From DASYQD01 sp963837455 (lineage in GTDB: Bacteria; Acidobacteriota; Thermoanaerobaculia; Multivoradales; JAIOJS01): DNA of 64,000 nucleotides. Location of the stretch: NCBI GenBank assembly GCA_963837455.1, contig CAWINM010000001.1, positions 1,612,001 through 1,676,000 on the forward strand, in the 5' to 3' direction. A model generated the notes under the pieces. It worked only from the letters and a program-made list of their open reading frames with translations. It had not been told where the DNA came from and made no database searches. The position numbers were made by a program, and so were the translations under genes. Below, piece after piece: positions 34,755-45,904 of this stretch; the stretch's first letter is position 1, and each line of letters opens with the position of its first letter.

Positions 34755-36281
34755 TCAGTGCGGCGCGGGTGCGTCGGGGGGCCGTGGCACCGGCACGACG
34801 GTCTCGCCGCGTCGCAGCCGCGCCATCACGCTGTGGTGCCGGCCGTAGCTGAAGTAGACGACGAGGCCGATGGCGAGCCAGACCACCAGCCGCAGCCAGT
34901 TATAGGCCGGCAGGCTGAACATCAGCAGCAGGCAGGAGAGGATGCCGAGGATCGGCAGCAGCGGTACCCAGGCGACGCGGAAGGGGCGCCGCGCCTGCGG
35001 GTTGGTGCGGCGCATGACGATCACCGCCGCGCAGACGATGACGAAGGCGAGCAGGGTGCCGATGTTGACCAGCTCGAGCAGCAGGTCGATGGGCAGGAAC
35101 GAGGCCATGGCGGCGACGAAGATGCCGTTGAGGATGGTGGTCTTGTAGGGAGTGCGGAAGCGATGGTGCACGGCGCCAAAGAAGCTCGTCGGCAAGAGGC
35201 CGTCGCGCGCCATGGCGAGCGCGACGCGCGGCAGCGACAGCATCATCACCAGCAGCACCGAGGTGATGCCGGCGACGCCGGCGGCGGCGATCACCACCTG
35301 GGCCCAGCCCAGGCCCACCTGCGAGAAGGCGGCGGCGATGGGCGCGTTGATGTCGATGCGGTCGAACTTCACCATGCCGGTGATCACCGCCACCACCGCC
35401 ACGTAGAGCACGGTGCAGATGAGCAGCGAGGCGATGATGCCGATGGGCACGTCGCGATTGGGCTGGCGCGCCTCCTCGGCGTGCGTCGACACCGCGTCGA
35501 AGCCTATGTAGGCGAAGAAGATGAGGGCGGCACCGGCGAGCACGCCGAGCGGGCGGCCGGCGGCGTCGGTCTGCCCCGCCAGCACGTGCCCGAAGACCTG
35601 CACCCCGGTGTAGCCGAAGGGGGCGAAGGGGTGCCAGTTGGCGCGATCGATGAAGAACATGCCGACCAGGATGACGAAGAGGACGGCGGCGAGCTTGATG
35701 CCCACCATGGTGGCGTTGAAGCCCGCGCTCTCGCGGATGCCGATCACCAGCACCACGGTCACCAGGGTGACGATGAAGAGGGCGGGCAGGTTGATGATGG
35801 CGCCGGTGAGGTGACCGCTGCCGTCGATGACGGGACCGGCGAGCGCCGCCGGCAGGTGCACATGCATGGCGTCGAGGACGCTCTGGAAGTAGCTCGACCA
35901 GCCGTTGCCGACGGTCGCCGAGCCCACCGAGTACTCGAGCACCAGGTCCCAGCCGATGATCCAGGCGAAGAGCTCGCCGAGGGTCGCGTAGGCGTAGGTG
36001 TAGGCGGAACCGGCGACCGGCACCATCGAGGCGAACTCGGCGTAGCAGAGAGCGGCGAAGACGCAGGCCAGCCCGGCGACCACGTAGGACAGCATGGTTG
36101 CCGGCCCGGCCGTCTGCGCCGCCACCTTGCCGGTGGCGACGAAGATGCCGGCGCCGATGACCGCGCCGATGCCGAGCGCAGTGAGTTGGACCGGGCCGAG
36201 CACGCGGCGCAAGCGGTTCTCCCCCTCCAACTCCGCCAGGAGGAGCGCGAGCGGCTTGGTGGCGAAAAGCGGGTTGCCCAT
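34755..36281 (-). CDS. APC-family amino acid permease (CAT/YfnA type)
   Basis: A 508-residue protein with about 12-14 membrane helices. The APC motif LTALGIGAVIGAGIFVATG (about 33-51) forms the substrate-binding break in TM1, and FFAYIGFDAVSTHAEEARQPNRDVP is the conserved TM6 to loop region (here described by its start FFAYIGFDAVS and end PNRDVP). It is most like cationic amino acid transporters with a longer C-terminus (PFRVAWVPLLPILGIL). It is monocistronic, with GGGAG before the ATG. Confidence 0.92.
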   Translation of the reverse strand: MGNPLFATKPLALLLAELEGENRLRRVLGPVQLTALGIGAVIGAGIFVATGKVAAQTAGPATMLSYVVAGLACVFAALCYAEFASMVPVAGSAYTYAYATLGELFAWIIGWDLVLEYSVGSATVGNGWSSYFQSVLDAMHVHLPAALAGPVIDGSGHLTGAIINLPALFIVTLVTVVLVIGIRESAGFNATMVGIKLAAVLFVILVGMFFIDRANWHPFAPFGYTGVQVFGHVLAGQTDAAGRPLGVLAGAALIFFAYIGFDAVSTHAEEARQPNRDVPIGIIASLLICTVLYVAVVAVITGMVKFDRIDINAPIAAAFSQVGLGWAQVVIAAAGVAGITSVLLVMMLSLPRVALAMARDGLLPTSFFGAVHHRFRTPYKTTILNGIFVAAMASFLPIDLLLELVNIGTLLAFVIVCAAVIVMRRTNPQARRPFRVAWVPLLPILGILSCLLLMFSLPAYNWLRLVVWLAIGLVVYFSYGRHHSVMARLRRGETVVPVPRPPDAPAPH

Positions 36282-36380
36282 GACACTCCCGATTGCAGTC
36301 GGCCGTGATCGAGCGGGCGATGCCGCGCGATCGGGCGCGGTCGATGGCCCTCAGGAGCGGGGCTTGGGGTCGCCAGCCGC

Positions 36381-36527
36381 TCAGGCGTTGTGGAAGTGCT
36401 CGAGCTCCTCGGCGATCTCCTCTTCCACCGGCATGGGGGCGGTGAGCACCCGGAAGTAGCAGTAGAAGGAGAGGCCCCACACCAGGGTGAGCGAGACGAC
36501 CAGGAAGATCCAGCCCAGGGGAGTCAT
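36381..36527 (-). CDS. MetS-type small subunit of NSS transporter
   Basis: A 48-residue protein beginning MTPLGWIFLVVSLTLVWGLS, a single membrane helix, followed by a short acidic tail (PVEEEIAEELEHFHNA). It starts 16 bases after the NSS transporter stop, with AAGGAGAA before the ATG. This is the arrangement of MetP/MetS methionine/alanine importers, where the small subunit is needed for activity. Confidence 0.85.
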   Translation of the reverse strand: MTPLGWIFLVVSLTLVWGLSFYCYFRVLTAPMPVEEEIAEELEHFHNA

Positions 36528-36543
36528 GCCGTTCTCCTTGCGG

Positions 36544-38133
36544 TCAGTCGATCGCCTGGCGCCCGTCGATGTCGAGGCCCGCCTGGCGCCAGCGCTTCTC
36601 GCCGGCGCGCAGGCAGACCACGAGGAGCACGATGACGCCGACGACGAGGGCGAGCGCGCCCTGGCGTAGCGGCTCCGCCATCACGTCGCGCACCCAGGAG
36701 GTGAGGTTCTGCACGCAGAAGGCGAGGAAGACGACGATCAAGTAGAGCGGCGCCACGTACTTCATGATCGCCTTGTAAAACCCCGGGATCTTCATCTGGG
36801 CGCCGATGTGCGCCTCCCGCCAGCCGCGCTCGATGCCGAACACCCACGAGAAGCAGATGATCTGCACCATCGCCAGGACGAAGATGAGGAAGGTGCCGAC
36901 CCAGTCGTCGATGGTCGACCAGAAGATGCCGCCGCGGCTGAAGTACATGACCATGAAGGAGCCCAGCACGCAGACGGCCACCATCAGGCTGGTGGAGCTC
37001 TTGCGGTTCCAACCCAGCGCCTCCTGGAAGAAGGCGAGCGCCGGCTGGTACATCGAGATCGAGCTGGTGATGGCGGCGAGGAAGAGCATGAAGAACCACA
37101 CCGCGCCGACCACGTTGCCCAGCGGCATGTGGGCGAAGACCACCGGCAGGGTGGTGAAGCCGAGGCCGAAGGTCCCGCCCTGCACGGCGGCGATGGTGCC
37201 CGAGAGGCCGAGGAAGATGAACGAGGCGGTGAGGGTGATGAGGCCGCCGAAGCCGACCTCGAAGAGCTCGTTGGTGGCCGAGGCGGTGAGCCCCGAGAGC
37301 ACGACGTCCGACTTGCGTCTCATGTACGAGGCGTAGTTGATGATGACGCCGAAGCCGACCGACAGGCTGAAGAAGATCTGCCCGGCCGCGGCCAGCCAGG
37401 TCTGCGCGTTGCCGAGCGCCTTGAAGTTCGGGTTCCACATGTAGCCGAGGCCGTTGATGACGCTCTGGGCCGGCAGCGCGGGATCGGGGGTGCCGAGCGT
37501 CACCACGCGGATGAGCACGATGGTGGCGCACACCGCCATCGCCGGCATCGCCCAGGAGCAGAACTTCTCGATGCCCTTGGAGATGCCGCGGTAGACGAGG
37601 GTGATGTTGACCAGGAAGGTGAGCGCCCAGAAGATGAAGGTCGCCGGCGAGCCACCCGCCAGCAGGCCGTTGTGCTCGCGGCCGGTGAACTGGCTGTAGA
37701 AGTGCGCCGCGCTCGCCGTCTGGTCGGCGATCGGCGCGCCGCGGTCGACGCCGACGCCGCCGGTGAGGAACTTGAAGGTGTAGCCGAGGCACCAGGCCTC
37801 GATGTAGGTGTAGTAGAAGGAGACCGCGAGCGGGATGAGGACGCCGATCACCCCCAGGTAGCGGGCGATGCTCCCCTTGCCGAAGATCCCCATCACCGCC
37901 GGCGCCGAGTGCACGCCCTTGAGGCCGCCGTAGCGGCCCATCGTCCACTCCGCCCAGCCGATCGGGATGCCGAGGAAGAGCAGGGCGCAGAAGTACGGGA
38001 TCATGAAGGCGCCGCCACCGTTGGCCGCGGCCTGTCCCGGGAAGCGAAGGAAGTTTCCCAACCCGACCGCCGAGCCGGAGACGGCGAGGATGACCCCGAG
38101 ACGCGTACCCCATTCCTGCTTCTGCTCGGCCAT
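36544..38133 (-). CDS. NSS-family Na+-dependent amino acid transporter (MetP-like)
   Basis: A 529-residue LeuT-fold protein with 12 predicted helices. The sodium/substrate motif GSAVGLGNFLRFPG is in TM1 (about 20-33). YYTYIEAWCLGY is in TM3, FFSLSVGFGVIINYASY in TM6, and FLAAITSSISMYQPAL in TM8. The last 60 residues include an extra helix. The partnered 48-residue gene downstream indicates a MetP-type methionine/alanine importer, though the ligand is inferred from that pairing. Confidence 0.92.
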   Translation of the reverse strand: MAEQKQEWGTRLGVILAVSGSAVGLGNFLRFPGQAAANGGGAFMIPYFCALLFLGIPIGWAEWTMGRYGGLKGVHSAPAVMGIFGKGSIARYLGVIGVLIPLAVSFYYTYIEAWCLGYTFKFLTGGVGVDRGAPIADQTASAAHFYSQFTGREHNGLLAGGSPATFIFWALTFLVNITLVYRGISKGIEKFCSWAMPAMAVCATIVLIRVVTLGTPDPALPAQSVINGLGYMWNPNFKALGNAQTWLAAAGQIFFSLSVGFGVIINYASYMRRKSDVVLSGLTASATNELFEVGFGGLITLTASFIFLGLSGTIAAVQGGTFGLGFTTLPVVFAHMPLGNVVGAVWFFMLFLAAITSSISMYQPALAFFQEALGWNRKSSTSLMVAVCVLGSFMVMYFSRGGIFWSTIDDWVGTFLIFVLAMVQIICFSWVFGIERGWREAHIGAQMKIPGFYKAIMKYVAPLYLIVVFLAFCVQNLTSWVRDVMAEPLRQGALALVVGVIVLLVVCLRAGEKRWRQAGLDIDGRQAID

Positions 38134-38350
38134 CGAGGAACCTCTCTGGTCTGGGTATGTTGCCGGGCGGGCTGGGGCGAAGCATTGGGGAAACGGGCGG
38201 CAGAGTCAACCCCTGGGCGGGCGCCGCGGGCCCAGCTGCGACGCCAGCGTGCCGCAAGGAGCGAGCGGTGATTGGTGCGGCGCGCGACGGGGTGACGGCG
38301 CGCTCACTTGCGGTAGGCTGAGCCGGCCAACTCGACAAGGAGACTTAGCG

Positions 38351-38968
38351 ATGAAGACACGCAGCAGCCATCCGTTTGCGCTCTCGGTGCTCGCCCTCGC
38401 CGCGCTCGCGCTCGCCCTTCCCGCTCGCGCCGAGGACAAGCCCGCCGCCGCGCCGCAGATGAGCGACGCCGACATGCAGGCGATGATGAAGTCGATGATG
38501 CCAGGGCCGCAGCACCAGCACCTGGCGAGGATGGCCGGCGACTGGACCTTCACCAACAACCTGTGGATGGCGCCCGGCCAGCCGCCGACGACCTCCGAGG
38601 GCACCATGCACGCCGAGATGATGCTCGGCGGCCGCTACCTCGAGGAGCACTGGATGGGGACGATGATGGGCCAGCCCTTCGAGGGGCGCGGCACCGACGC
38701 CTACGACAACGTCACCCAGCGCTACGAGGGCAGCTGGATCGACAACATGGGCACCGGCATCATGACCAGCAGCGGCACCTGCGACGACACGGGCAAGGTG
38801 TGCAACTTCACCGCCGAGGCCTCGGACCCGGCCAAGGGCGGCAAGACCACCGTGCGCGAGGTGCTCACCTGGGTCGACGACAACACGTTCAGCTTCGCGA
38901 TGTATGGAGCCGGCCCCGACGGCAAAGACATGAAGATGATGGAGATCGTCGCCAAGCGGAAGATGTAG
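38351..38968 (+). CDS. Secreted DUF1579 protein
   Basis: A 205-residue protein with a signal peptide ending ALPARA. The DUF1579 core includes HLARMAGDWTFTNNLWMAPG, EMMLGGRYLEEHWMGTMMGQ, DNVTQRYEGSWIDNMGTGIM and the terminal DGKDMKMMEIVAKRK. This is a lipocalin-like family of unknown role that is common in Acidobacteria. AAGGAG lies 9 bases before the ATG, and a TAGGCT box at 38314 may be its -10. Confidence 0.9.
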   Translation: MKTRSSHPFALSVLALAALALALPARAEDKPAAAPQMSDADMQAMMKSMMPGPQHQHLARMAGDWTFTNNLWMAPGQPPTTSEGTMHAEMMLGGRYLEEHWMGTMMGQPFEGRGTDAYDNVTQRYEGSWIDNMGTGIMTSSGTCDDTGKVCNFTAEASDPAKGGKTTVREVLTWVDDNTFSFAMYGAGPDGKDMKMMEIVAKRKM

Positions 38969-39117
38969 CCGTGCACCCGGCCGGACGCAGCCGGCCGGGG
39001 AGGTCCCAGCGGGGCGGGGGCGTGCCTCCGCCCCGCTTCCCAATGCCCCTGCTCCGCCTCCCCTTCACGCGGGCCCACCGAGCCGGGCGGTCGCCGCCGG
39101 CCCAGGTCGCCATCCCG

Positions 39118-39126
39118 TGATAGGAT
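39118..39126 (+). promoter_or_regulatory. Extended -10 promoter of hppA
   Basis: TGATAGGAT is an extended -10 (TGn plus TAGGAT). It predicts a start near 39133 and an untranslated leader of about 185 bases, long for this window. Confidence 0.5.
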
Positions 39127-39132
39127 CCCCCC

Positions 39133-39317
39133 GCTCTTTCGGACTCCGCGGCCTCCGAGCCCCCGGTGCCGACCGGGGGCGCTGCGGTCGCGGTCCTCAC
39201 GAGGTTCCACCTCACACCTCACCCCCGAGCCCCCGTGGCGAGGGCCCGTTCGGGTCCTGAACGGGGGTAGGTGACCGCAAAGGATGGCCGTCGTTCGTCC
39301 GATCCTGGGAGGACCGT
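39133..39317 (+). promoter_or_regulatory. Structured 5' leader of hppA, riboswitch candidate
   Basis: The leader can form several strong helices. GCCCCCGGT (39159-39167) pairs with ACCGGGGGC (39172-39180). ACCCCCG (39221-39227) pairs with CGGGGGT (39262-39268) and encloses a small CCC-GTTC-GGG hairpin. AGGAT (39281-39285) pairs with ATCCT (39302-39306) immediately before the GGGAGGA ribosome site. Between the helices lies an unpaired purine-rich joint (GTGACCGCAAAGG). This layout suits translation control by ligand or ion. Na+-sensing and cyclic-dinucleotide classes were considered, but I cannot match a consensus with certainty. Confidence 0.4.
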
Positions 39318-41834
<2,517 letters not shown>

Positions 41835-41860
41835 GACCGAAGCCGACGCGGCGACACCCG

Positions 41861-41895
41861 GGCCCGCGACGGGGTGACCCGGCGCGGGCCTTCGT
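41861..41895 (+). terminator. Intrinsic terminator after hppA
   Basis: GGCCCGCG (41861-41868) pairs with CGCGGGCC (41883-41890), followed by TTCGTGTCTCTCT. The loop contains a further GGGT/ACCC pairing. The T-rich tail is modest. Confidence 0.55.
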
Positions 41896-41933
41896 GTCTC
41901 TCTGGCCTCATGCCCGCCAGGAACCGCGCGCGC

Positions 41934-42287
41934 TCAGCCCACCGCTTCCCCCGTCGGCCCCTCGTCCCCCGCGTCCCCGAAGCACCCGCCGTAGCGCCGT
42001 TCCATCGCCTGGCGGAAGGCCGCGCGCTGCTCGGGAGTCATGCGCTGCCAGCGCTCGCGCATGCCCCAGCGCCACGACGGCTGGAAGCCGCGCCGGCCGC
42101 CGAAGAGAAGCCAGCTCAGGCAGAGCAGGCCCAGCGCCTGCCAGAAGCCGATCGCCGGCAGCCCAAAGATCTGGGGCATGAGGTGGTTCCACAGCAGCAG
42201 CACCACCCCGCCGCAGGCGGCGATGACGATCGGCATCACCACCAGGACTCCGACGATCACCGTCACCACGCGCCGTGTCCGTCTCAT
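41934..42287 (-). CDS. Small two-helix membrane protein paired with ECF sigma
   Basis: A 117-residue protein with two membrane helices (VVTVIVGVLVVMPIVIAACG and IGFWQALGLLCLSWLLFGG). A cytoplasmic tail contains WGMRERWQRMTPEQRAAFRQ, a pattern repeatedly found beside ECF sigma genes. The start overlaps the sigma stop (TGATG), so the two are translationally coupled. It could be the regulator or a target of the sigma factor. It does not look like a classical zinc-binding anti-sigma factor. Confidence 0.75.
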   Translation of the reverse strand: MRRTRRVVTVIVGVLVVMPIVIAACGGVVLLLWNHLMPQIFGLPAIGFWQALGLLCLSWLLFGGRRGFQPSWRWGMRERWQRMTPEQRAAFRQAMERRYGGCFGDAGDEGPTGEAVG

Positions 42288-42889
42288 CAGTGGTCTCCTC
42301 GCTCGCTCTCGAATTCGTCGTGGAGGGCCTGCAGCCGCTTGCGCAGGTGCAGGACCGCGTAGTGCTTGCGTGACAGCAAGGTGTTGATCCCCACCCCCGA
42401 GAGCGCCGCCATCTCGCGGAAGCTCAGCCCCTCGACCTCGTGGGCGAGGAAGACCTCGCGCTGCTCGGCGGGGAGCTCGGCGAGCGCCTGGTCGATCTCG
42501 TCGAGCAGCAGGGCGTGCGCGTACACCGCTTCCGGCCCCGCCTCGCGCGAGGGCAACCGCTCCTCCCAGGCCGGCACCGTGCCCGCGCCAACGGGCTCCC
42601 GATCGCCGACGTTCTCCGTGCGCCGGCGCCGGAAGAGGTCGGTGAGGCGGTTGCGGGCGACGCGAAAGAGCCAGGCTCCCACCTGCTCGATGGGCTTCGA
42701 CAGCCGGTAGGCGAGGACCAGCTCGTAGAAGACGTCCTGCAGCACGTCCTCGACCTCGGCGGGGTCGGCGAGGTGGCGCCGGAGCCACCCCAGCAGGCGC
42801 GGTCGCTCGCGCTCGAGGGCGGCGGCGATGCGCGCGTCCTGCTCACGTTCCACGTGCAGCTCCTGGGTCACCTCGGCGGCGGCGCTCAT
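42287..42889 (-). CDS. ECF-type RNA polymerase sigma factor
   Basis: A 200-residue protein. Region 2 covers about 28-95 (LADPAEVEDVLQDVFYELV, then VGAWLFRVARNRLTDLFRRR). Region 4 covers about 125-180 (ELPAEQREVFLAHEVEGLSF, then GVGINTLLSRKHYAVLHLRK). The linker between them is long and Pro-rich. The ATG at 42889 fits ECF length; earlier in-frame codons add a basic extension. It directs transcription to a special promoter set, with the membrane protein encoded next as likely signalling partner. Confidence 0.93.
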   Translation of the reverse strand: MSAAAEVTQELHVEREQDARIAAALERERPRLLGWLRRHLADPAEVEDVLQDVFYELVLAYRLSKPIEQVGAWLFRVARNRLTDLFRRRRTENVGDREPVGAGTVPAWEERLPSREAGPEAVYAHALLLDEIDQALAELPAEQREVFLAHEVEGLSFREMAALSGVGINTLLSRKHYAVLHLRKRLQALHDEFESERGDH

Positions 42890-43049
42890 CACGTCTCGGT
42901 AGACGGATGGGCCCACCCGGATATTGTGCCCGCGCCGGACCCCCTGCCGTCTCCGCAACCTCCCCGGGTGGACTAGGATCGGCCGCGTACCCCCGCGTCC
43001 ACCTCACGGGAACCCACCTCGATCGGCTCAGAGGAGAGGAGAGCGTGCC

Positions 43050-44879
43050 ATGCGGCGAGCGGTTGCTTCGGCGAGGAACCTGGCCCTGATCGGGCTGCTC
43101 TCGGCGGCGCTGGCGGGCGCCATCCGCTCGGCAGCGGCGGCGACGGCAGGCGCCACGGGAAGCGACCCGGGCGGCGACCCGGTCGCCCGGCTGCACGACC
43201 TCTTCGACCGCGAGTGGCAGTGGCGGCTGCGCGAGTCGCCCGAGCTGGCGAGCGCGGTGGGGGTCCACGACTTCGACGACCGGCTCTCCGACGTCTCGCC
43301 GCAGACCCTGGCGCGGGAGATCGAGGACACCAGGCGTTTCCAGGCCGAGCTGGCGGCGATCGAGCGCACCGCGCTGCCTCCCGCCGAGCAGGTCAACTAC
43401 GACATCTTCGGCAGCCAGCTCTCCGACCGCGTCGAGTCGTACGGCTTCGGCGAGCAGTACCTGACGATCAACGCCGACTCCGGCTTCTATAACGGCTTCC
43501 CGCTGATCTGGCAGTCGATGCCCTTCCAGACGGTCAAAGGCTACGAGAGCTACGTCGCCCGGCTGCGCGCCTTCCCGCGCTACATGGACCAGAACATCGC
43601 CCTCATGCGCGAGGGCCTGAAGCGCGGCATGACGGTGCCCAAGGCGACCCTCGTCGGCACTACCGATGCGATCCAGATCCTCATCGTCGACGACCCCGAG
43701 AAGAGCGCCCTGTGGAAGCCGTTCCGCCGCATGCCGGAGCAGATTCCCGCCGCCGAGCGCGAGCGGCTGCAGGCGGCCGGGCGGGCCGCCATCCGCGAGG
43801 CCGTGGAGCCCGCCTACCGGAAGTTCTTCGTCTTCATGCGTGACGAGTACGTGCCGGGCTGCCGCGACACCCTCGCCGCCAGCGCGCTCCCCGACGGCGC
43901 CGCCTACTACCGCTTCCTCATCCATCGCTACACCACCCTCGACCTGACCGCCGAGCAGATCCACCAGATCGGCCTCGACGAGGTCAAGGCGATCCGCGCC
44001 GAGATGGACGCCGACATCCAGAGGGTGGGCTTCAAGGGCGACTTCGCCGCCTTCCTCCACTTCCTGCGCACCGACCCGCGCTTCTACGCCAAGACCCCGG
44101 AGGAGCTGTTGATGCGCGCGGCGTGGATCGCCAAGCAGATGGACGGCAAGCTGCCGTCGCTGTTCAAGACCCTGCCCCGTCAGCCCTACACCGTCACGCC
44201 GGTGCCCGACTTCCTCGCCCCCAAGTACACCTCCGGCCGCTACAACGGCGCCCCCATCGACTCGACGCAGGCCGGCGAGCTCTGGGTCAACACCTACGCC
44301 CTCGACACCCGGCCGCTCTACCAGCTCGAGGCGCTCACCTTCCACGAGGCGGTGCCCGGGCACCACCTGCAGGGCGCCCTGGCGCAGGAGGCGACGGGGG
44401 TGCCGCCCTTCCGCCGCTACAGCTACATCTCCGCCTTCGGCGAGGGGTGGGGGCTCTACTCCGAGTGGCTGGGCAAGGAGGCGGGCTTCTACACCGATCC
44501 CTACGACGACTTCGGCCGTCTCACCTGGGCGATGTGGCGGGCCTGCCGCCTGGTCGTCGACACCGGCGTGCACTCCATGGGCTGGACGCGCCAGCAGATG
44601 ATGGACTACATGGCCGCCAACACCGCGCTGTCGCTGCACGAGATCGAGACCGAGACCGACCGCTACATCTCGTGGCCGGGGCAGGCGCTCTCCTACCGCA
44701 TCGGCTACCTCAAGATCCGCGAGCTGCGGGCGCGGGCCGAGAAGGAGCTCGGCGAGCGCTTCGACGTGCGCCTCTTCCACGACGCGGTACTGAAGAACGG
44801 CTCGCTGCCGCTGCCGGTGCTCGAGGGCCAGATCGACGCCTGGATCGCCGAGCAGAAGAAGGCGAACGGCGGGGCATAA
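43050..44879 (+). CDS. Secreted DUF885-family metallohydrolase
   Basis: A 609-residue protein with an N-terminal signal peptide (LIGLLSAALAGAIRSAAAA). The DUF885 core includes the zinc motif HEAVPGHHLQ (with a downstream Glu in FGEGWGLYSEWLG) and the C-terminal YRIGYLKIRELRARAEKELG. These proteins resemble M3/M32-like peptidases, but few substrates are known. GAGGAGAGGA lies ahead of the ATG, and a TAGGAT box at 42974 is a possible -10. It is divergent from the ECF sigma gene. Confidence 0.92.
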   Translation: MRRAVASARNLALIGLLSAALAGAIRSAAAATAGATGSDPGGDPVARLHDLFDREWQWRLRESPELASAVGVHDFDDRLSDVSPQTLAREIEDTRRFQAELAAIERTALPPAEQVNYDIFGSQLSDRVESYGFGEQYLTINADSGFYNGFPLIWQSMPFQTVKGYESYVARLRAFPRYMDQNIALMREGLKRGMTVPKATLVGTTDAIQILIVDDPEKSALWKPFRRMPEQIPAAERERLQAAGRAAIREAVEPAYRKFFVFMRDEYVPGCRDTLAASALPDGAAYYRFLIHRYTTLDLTAEQIHQIGLDEVKAIRAEMDADIQRVGFKGDFAAFLHFLRTDPRFYAKTPEELLMRAAWIAKQMDGKLPSLFKTLPRQPYTVTPVPDFLAPKYTSGRYNGAPIDSTQAGELWVNTYALDTRPLYQLEALTFHEAVPGHHLQGALAQEATGVPPFRRYSYISAFGEGWGLYSEWLGKEAGFYTDPYDDFGRLTWAMWRACRLVVDTGVHSMGWTRQQMMDYMAANTALSLHEIETETDRYISWPGQALSYRIGYLKIRELRARAEKELGERFDVRLFHDAVLKNGSLPLPVLEGQIDAWIAEQKKANGGA

Positions 44880-44926
44880 CAATCCTCGCGCCGGTGCGTA
44901 TCTCGCTACCGAACGGAGGGTACGGA

Positions 44927-45850
44927 ATGCGAGACCGAGGTTTCCAGCGAAGTTTCCAGCGTAGGAGAGGCGCGCTCGCGCTGGTGCTGGGAGCATGCGG
45001 CATCGCTGCCGGCTGCGCTTCGGCCGGTTCGCCGGCGGGCGAGGCTGGCTCGCGGCGTGGTGTGGGGCCGCGCGACGTCGCGCTGGCGCCCTACCTGCGG
45101 GAGCTGCGGGTGGTCGACGTCACCCTCGCCGGTCACACCCACCCCTTCCTGCTCGACACCGGGGGCGGTCTGGTGCTGGTGACGCCGAAGGTGGCGCAGG
45201 AGATCGGTTGCCAGCCGTTCGGCCGGCTCACCGGGTTCCGCAACGACGGCGGCAAGATCGAGGCGTCGCGCTGCGGTGGCATGGACCTGGCGATCGCCGG
45301 CTGGCCTACCCACGTCGACGAGGTGGCTGTCTTCGACGTCATGAGCCTGCTCAGCGGCCTGCCGGAGGTCGGCGGGCTGATCGGGCTGCCTGCCTTCGAG
45401 CGCACGCCGTTCACCCTCGACCTGGCGGCGAATCGCCTGACGCTCGAGACCCCGGTGAGCCTCGCCGAGCGCGTGCGGACGATGAAGGAGGTGCGCGTGC
45501 GCTCGTCGCGGCAGGCGGGCGGCGCCTCCCTAGACCTCTTCGTCGCCATCGACACGCCGCGCGGGCCGATCTGGCTGGAGCTCGACTCTGGCAACATCGG
45601 CGCGGTGCTGCTCTCGCCGCCGGCGCTCGCCCAGCTCGGCGTCGACCTCGCCGACGGCGCGAGCCGCGAGCTCGAGCTGTCGGTCAGCGGGCTGGGACCT
45701 GTGAAGATGGGGGCGCTGGCGCGCGACACCATCTACGACGGTCTGCTCGACGCACAGTTCCTCCAGAGAGTGGTGGTCACCGCCGACCTCGCCCACGAGC
45801 GGGCGTGGATGACCATCCGCCCGGCGCCGCCCGTGCCCGCCAAACCCTGA
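44927..45850 (+). CDS. Two-lobed aspartic-protease-like lipoprotein
   Basis: A 307-residue protein. The lipobox LGACGIAAGC near residue 21-30 implies lipid anchoring. Two retropepsin-type lobes follow. Lobe 1 has LLDTGGGLVLVT (active Asp near 76) and closes with GGLIGLPAFE. Lobe 2 has LELDSGNIGAVLLS and closes with YDGLLDAQFLQ. Each lobe has the hydrophobic-Asp-Thr/Ser-Gly pattern, so a pepsin-like monomer is possible. Bacterial retropepsin-like proteins usually have one lobe. It lies 47 bases after the DUF885 gene, with its own GGAGGG ribosome site. Confidence 0.82.
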   Translation: MRDRGFQRSFQRRRGALALVLGACGIAAGCASAGSPAGEAGSRRGVGPRDVALAPYLRELRVVDVTLAGHTHPFLLDTGGGLVLVTPKVAQEIGCQPFGRLTGFRNDGGKIEASRCGGMDLAIAGWPTHVDEVAVFDVMSLLSGLPEVGGLIGLPAFERTPFTLDLAANRLTLETPVSLAERVRTMKEVRVRSSRQAGGASLDLFVAIDTPRGPIWLELDSGNIGAVLLSPPALAQLGVDLADGASRELELSVSGLGPVKMGALARDTIYDGLLDAQFLQRVVVTADLAHERAWMTIRPAPPVPAKP

Positions 45851-45891
45851 CGCGCCGGCGGCCGCGGCCGTGCCGCCGGCTGGGCGGAGGG

Positions 45892-45897
45892 TATGCT
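45892..45897 (+). promoter_or_regulatory. -10 box (TATGCT), leaderless type, for sucA
   Basis: TATGCT ends 7 bases before the ATG at 45905. It contains the alternative upstream ATG (45893), which would therefore not be transcribed. This argues for the 45905 start. Confidence 0.45.
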
Positions 45898-45904
45898 GGA
45901 GGTG

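Noticed and set aside
39133..39317. Assignment of the leader to a named riboswitch class
   Set aside because: Parts resemble purine-rich joints of several classes, but I could not match a full consensus by eye, so only a structured leader is claimed.
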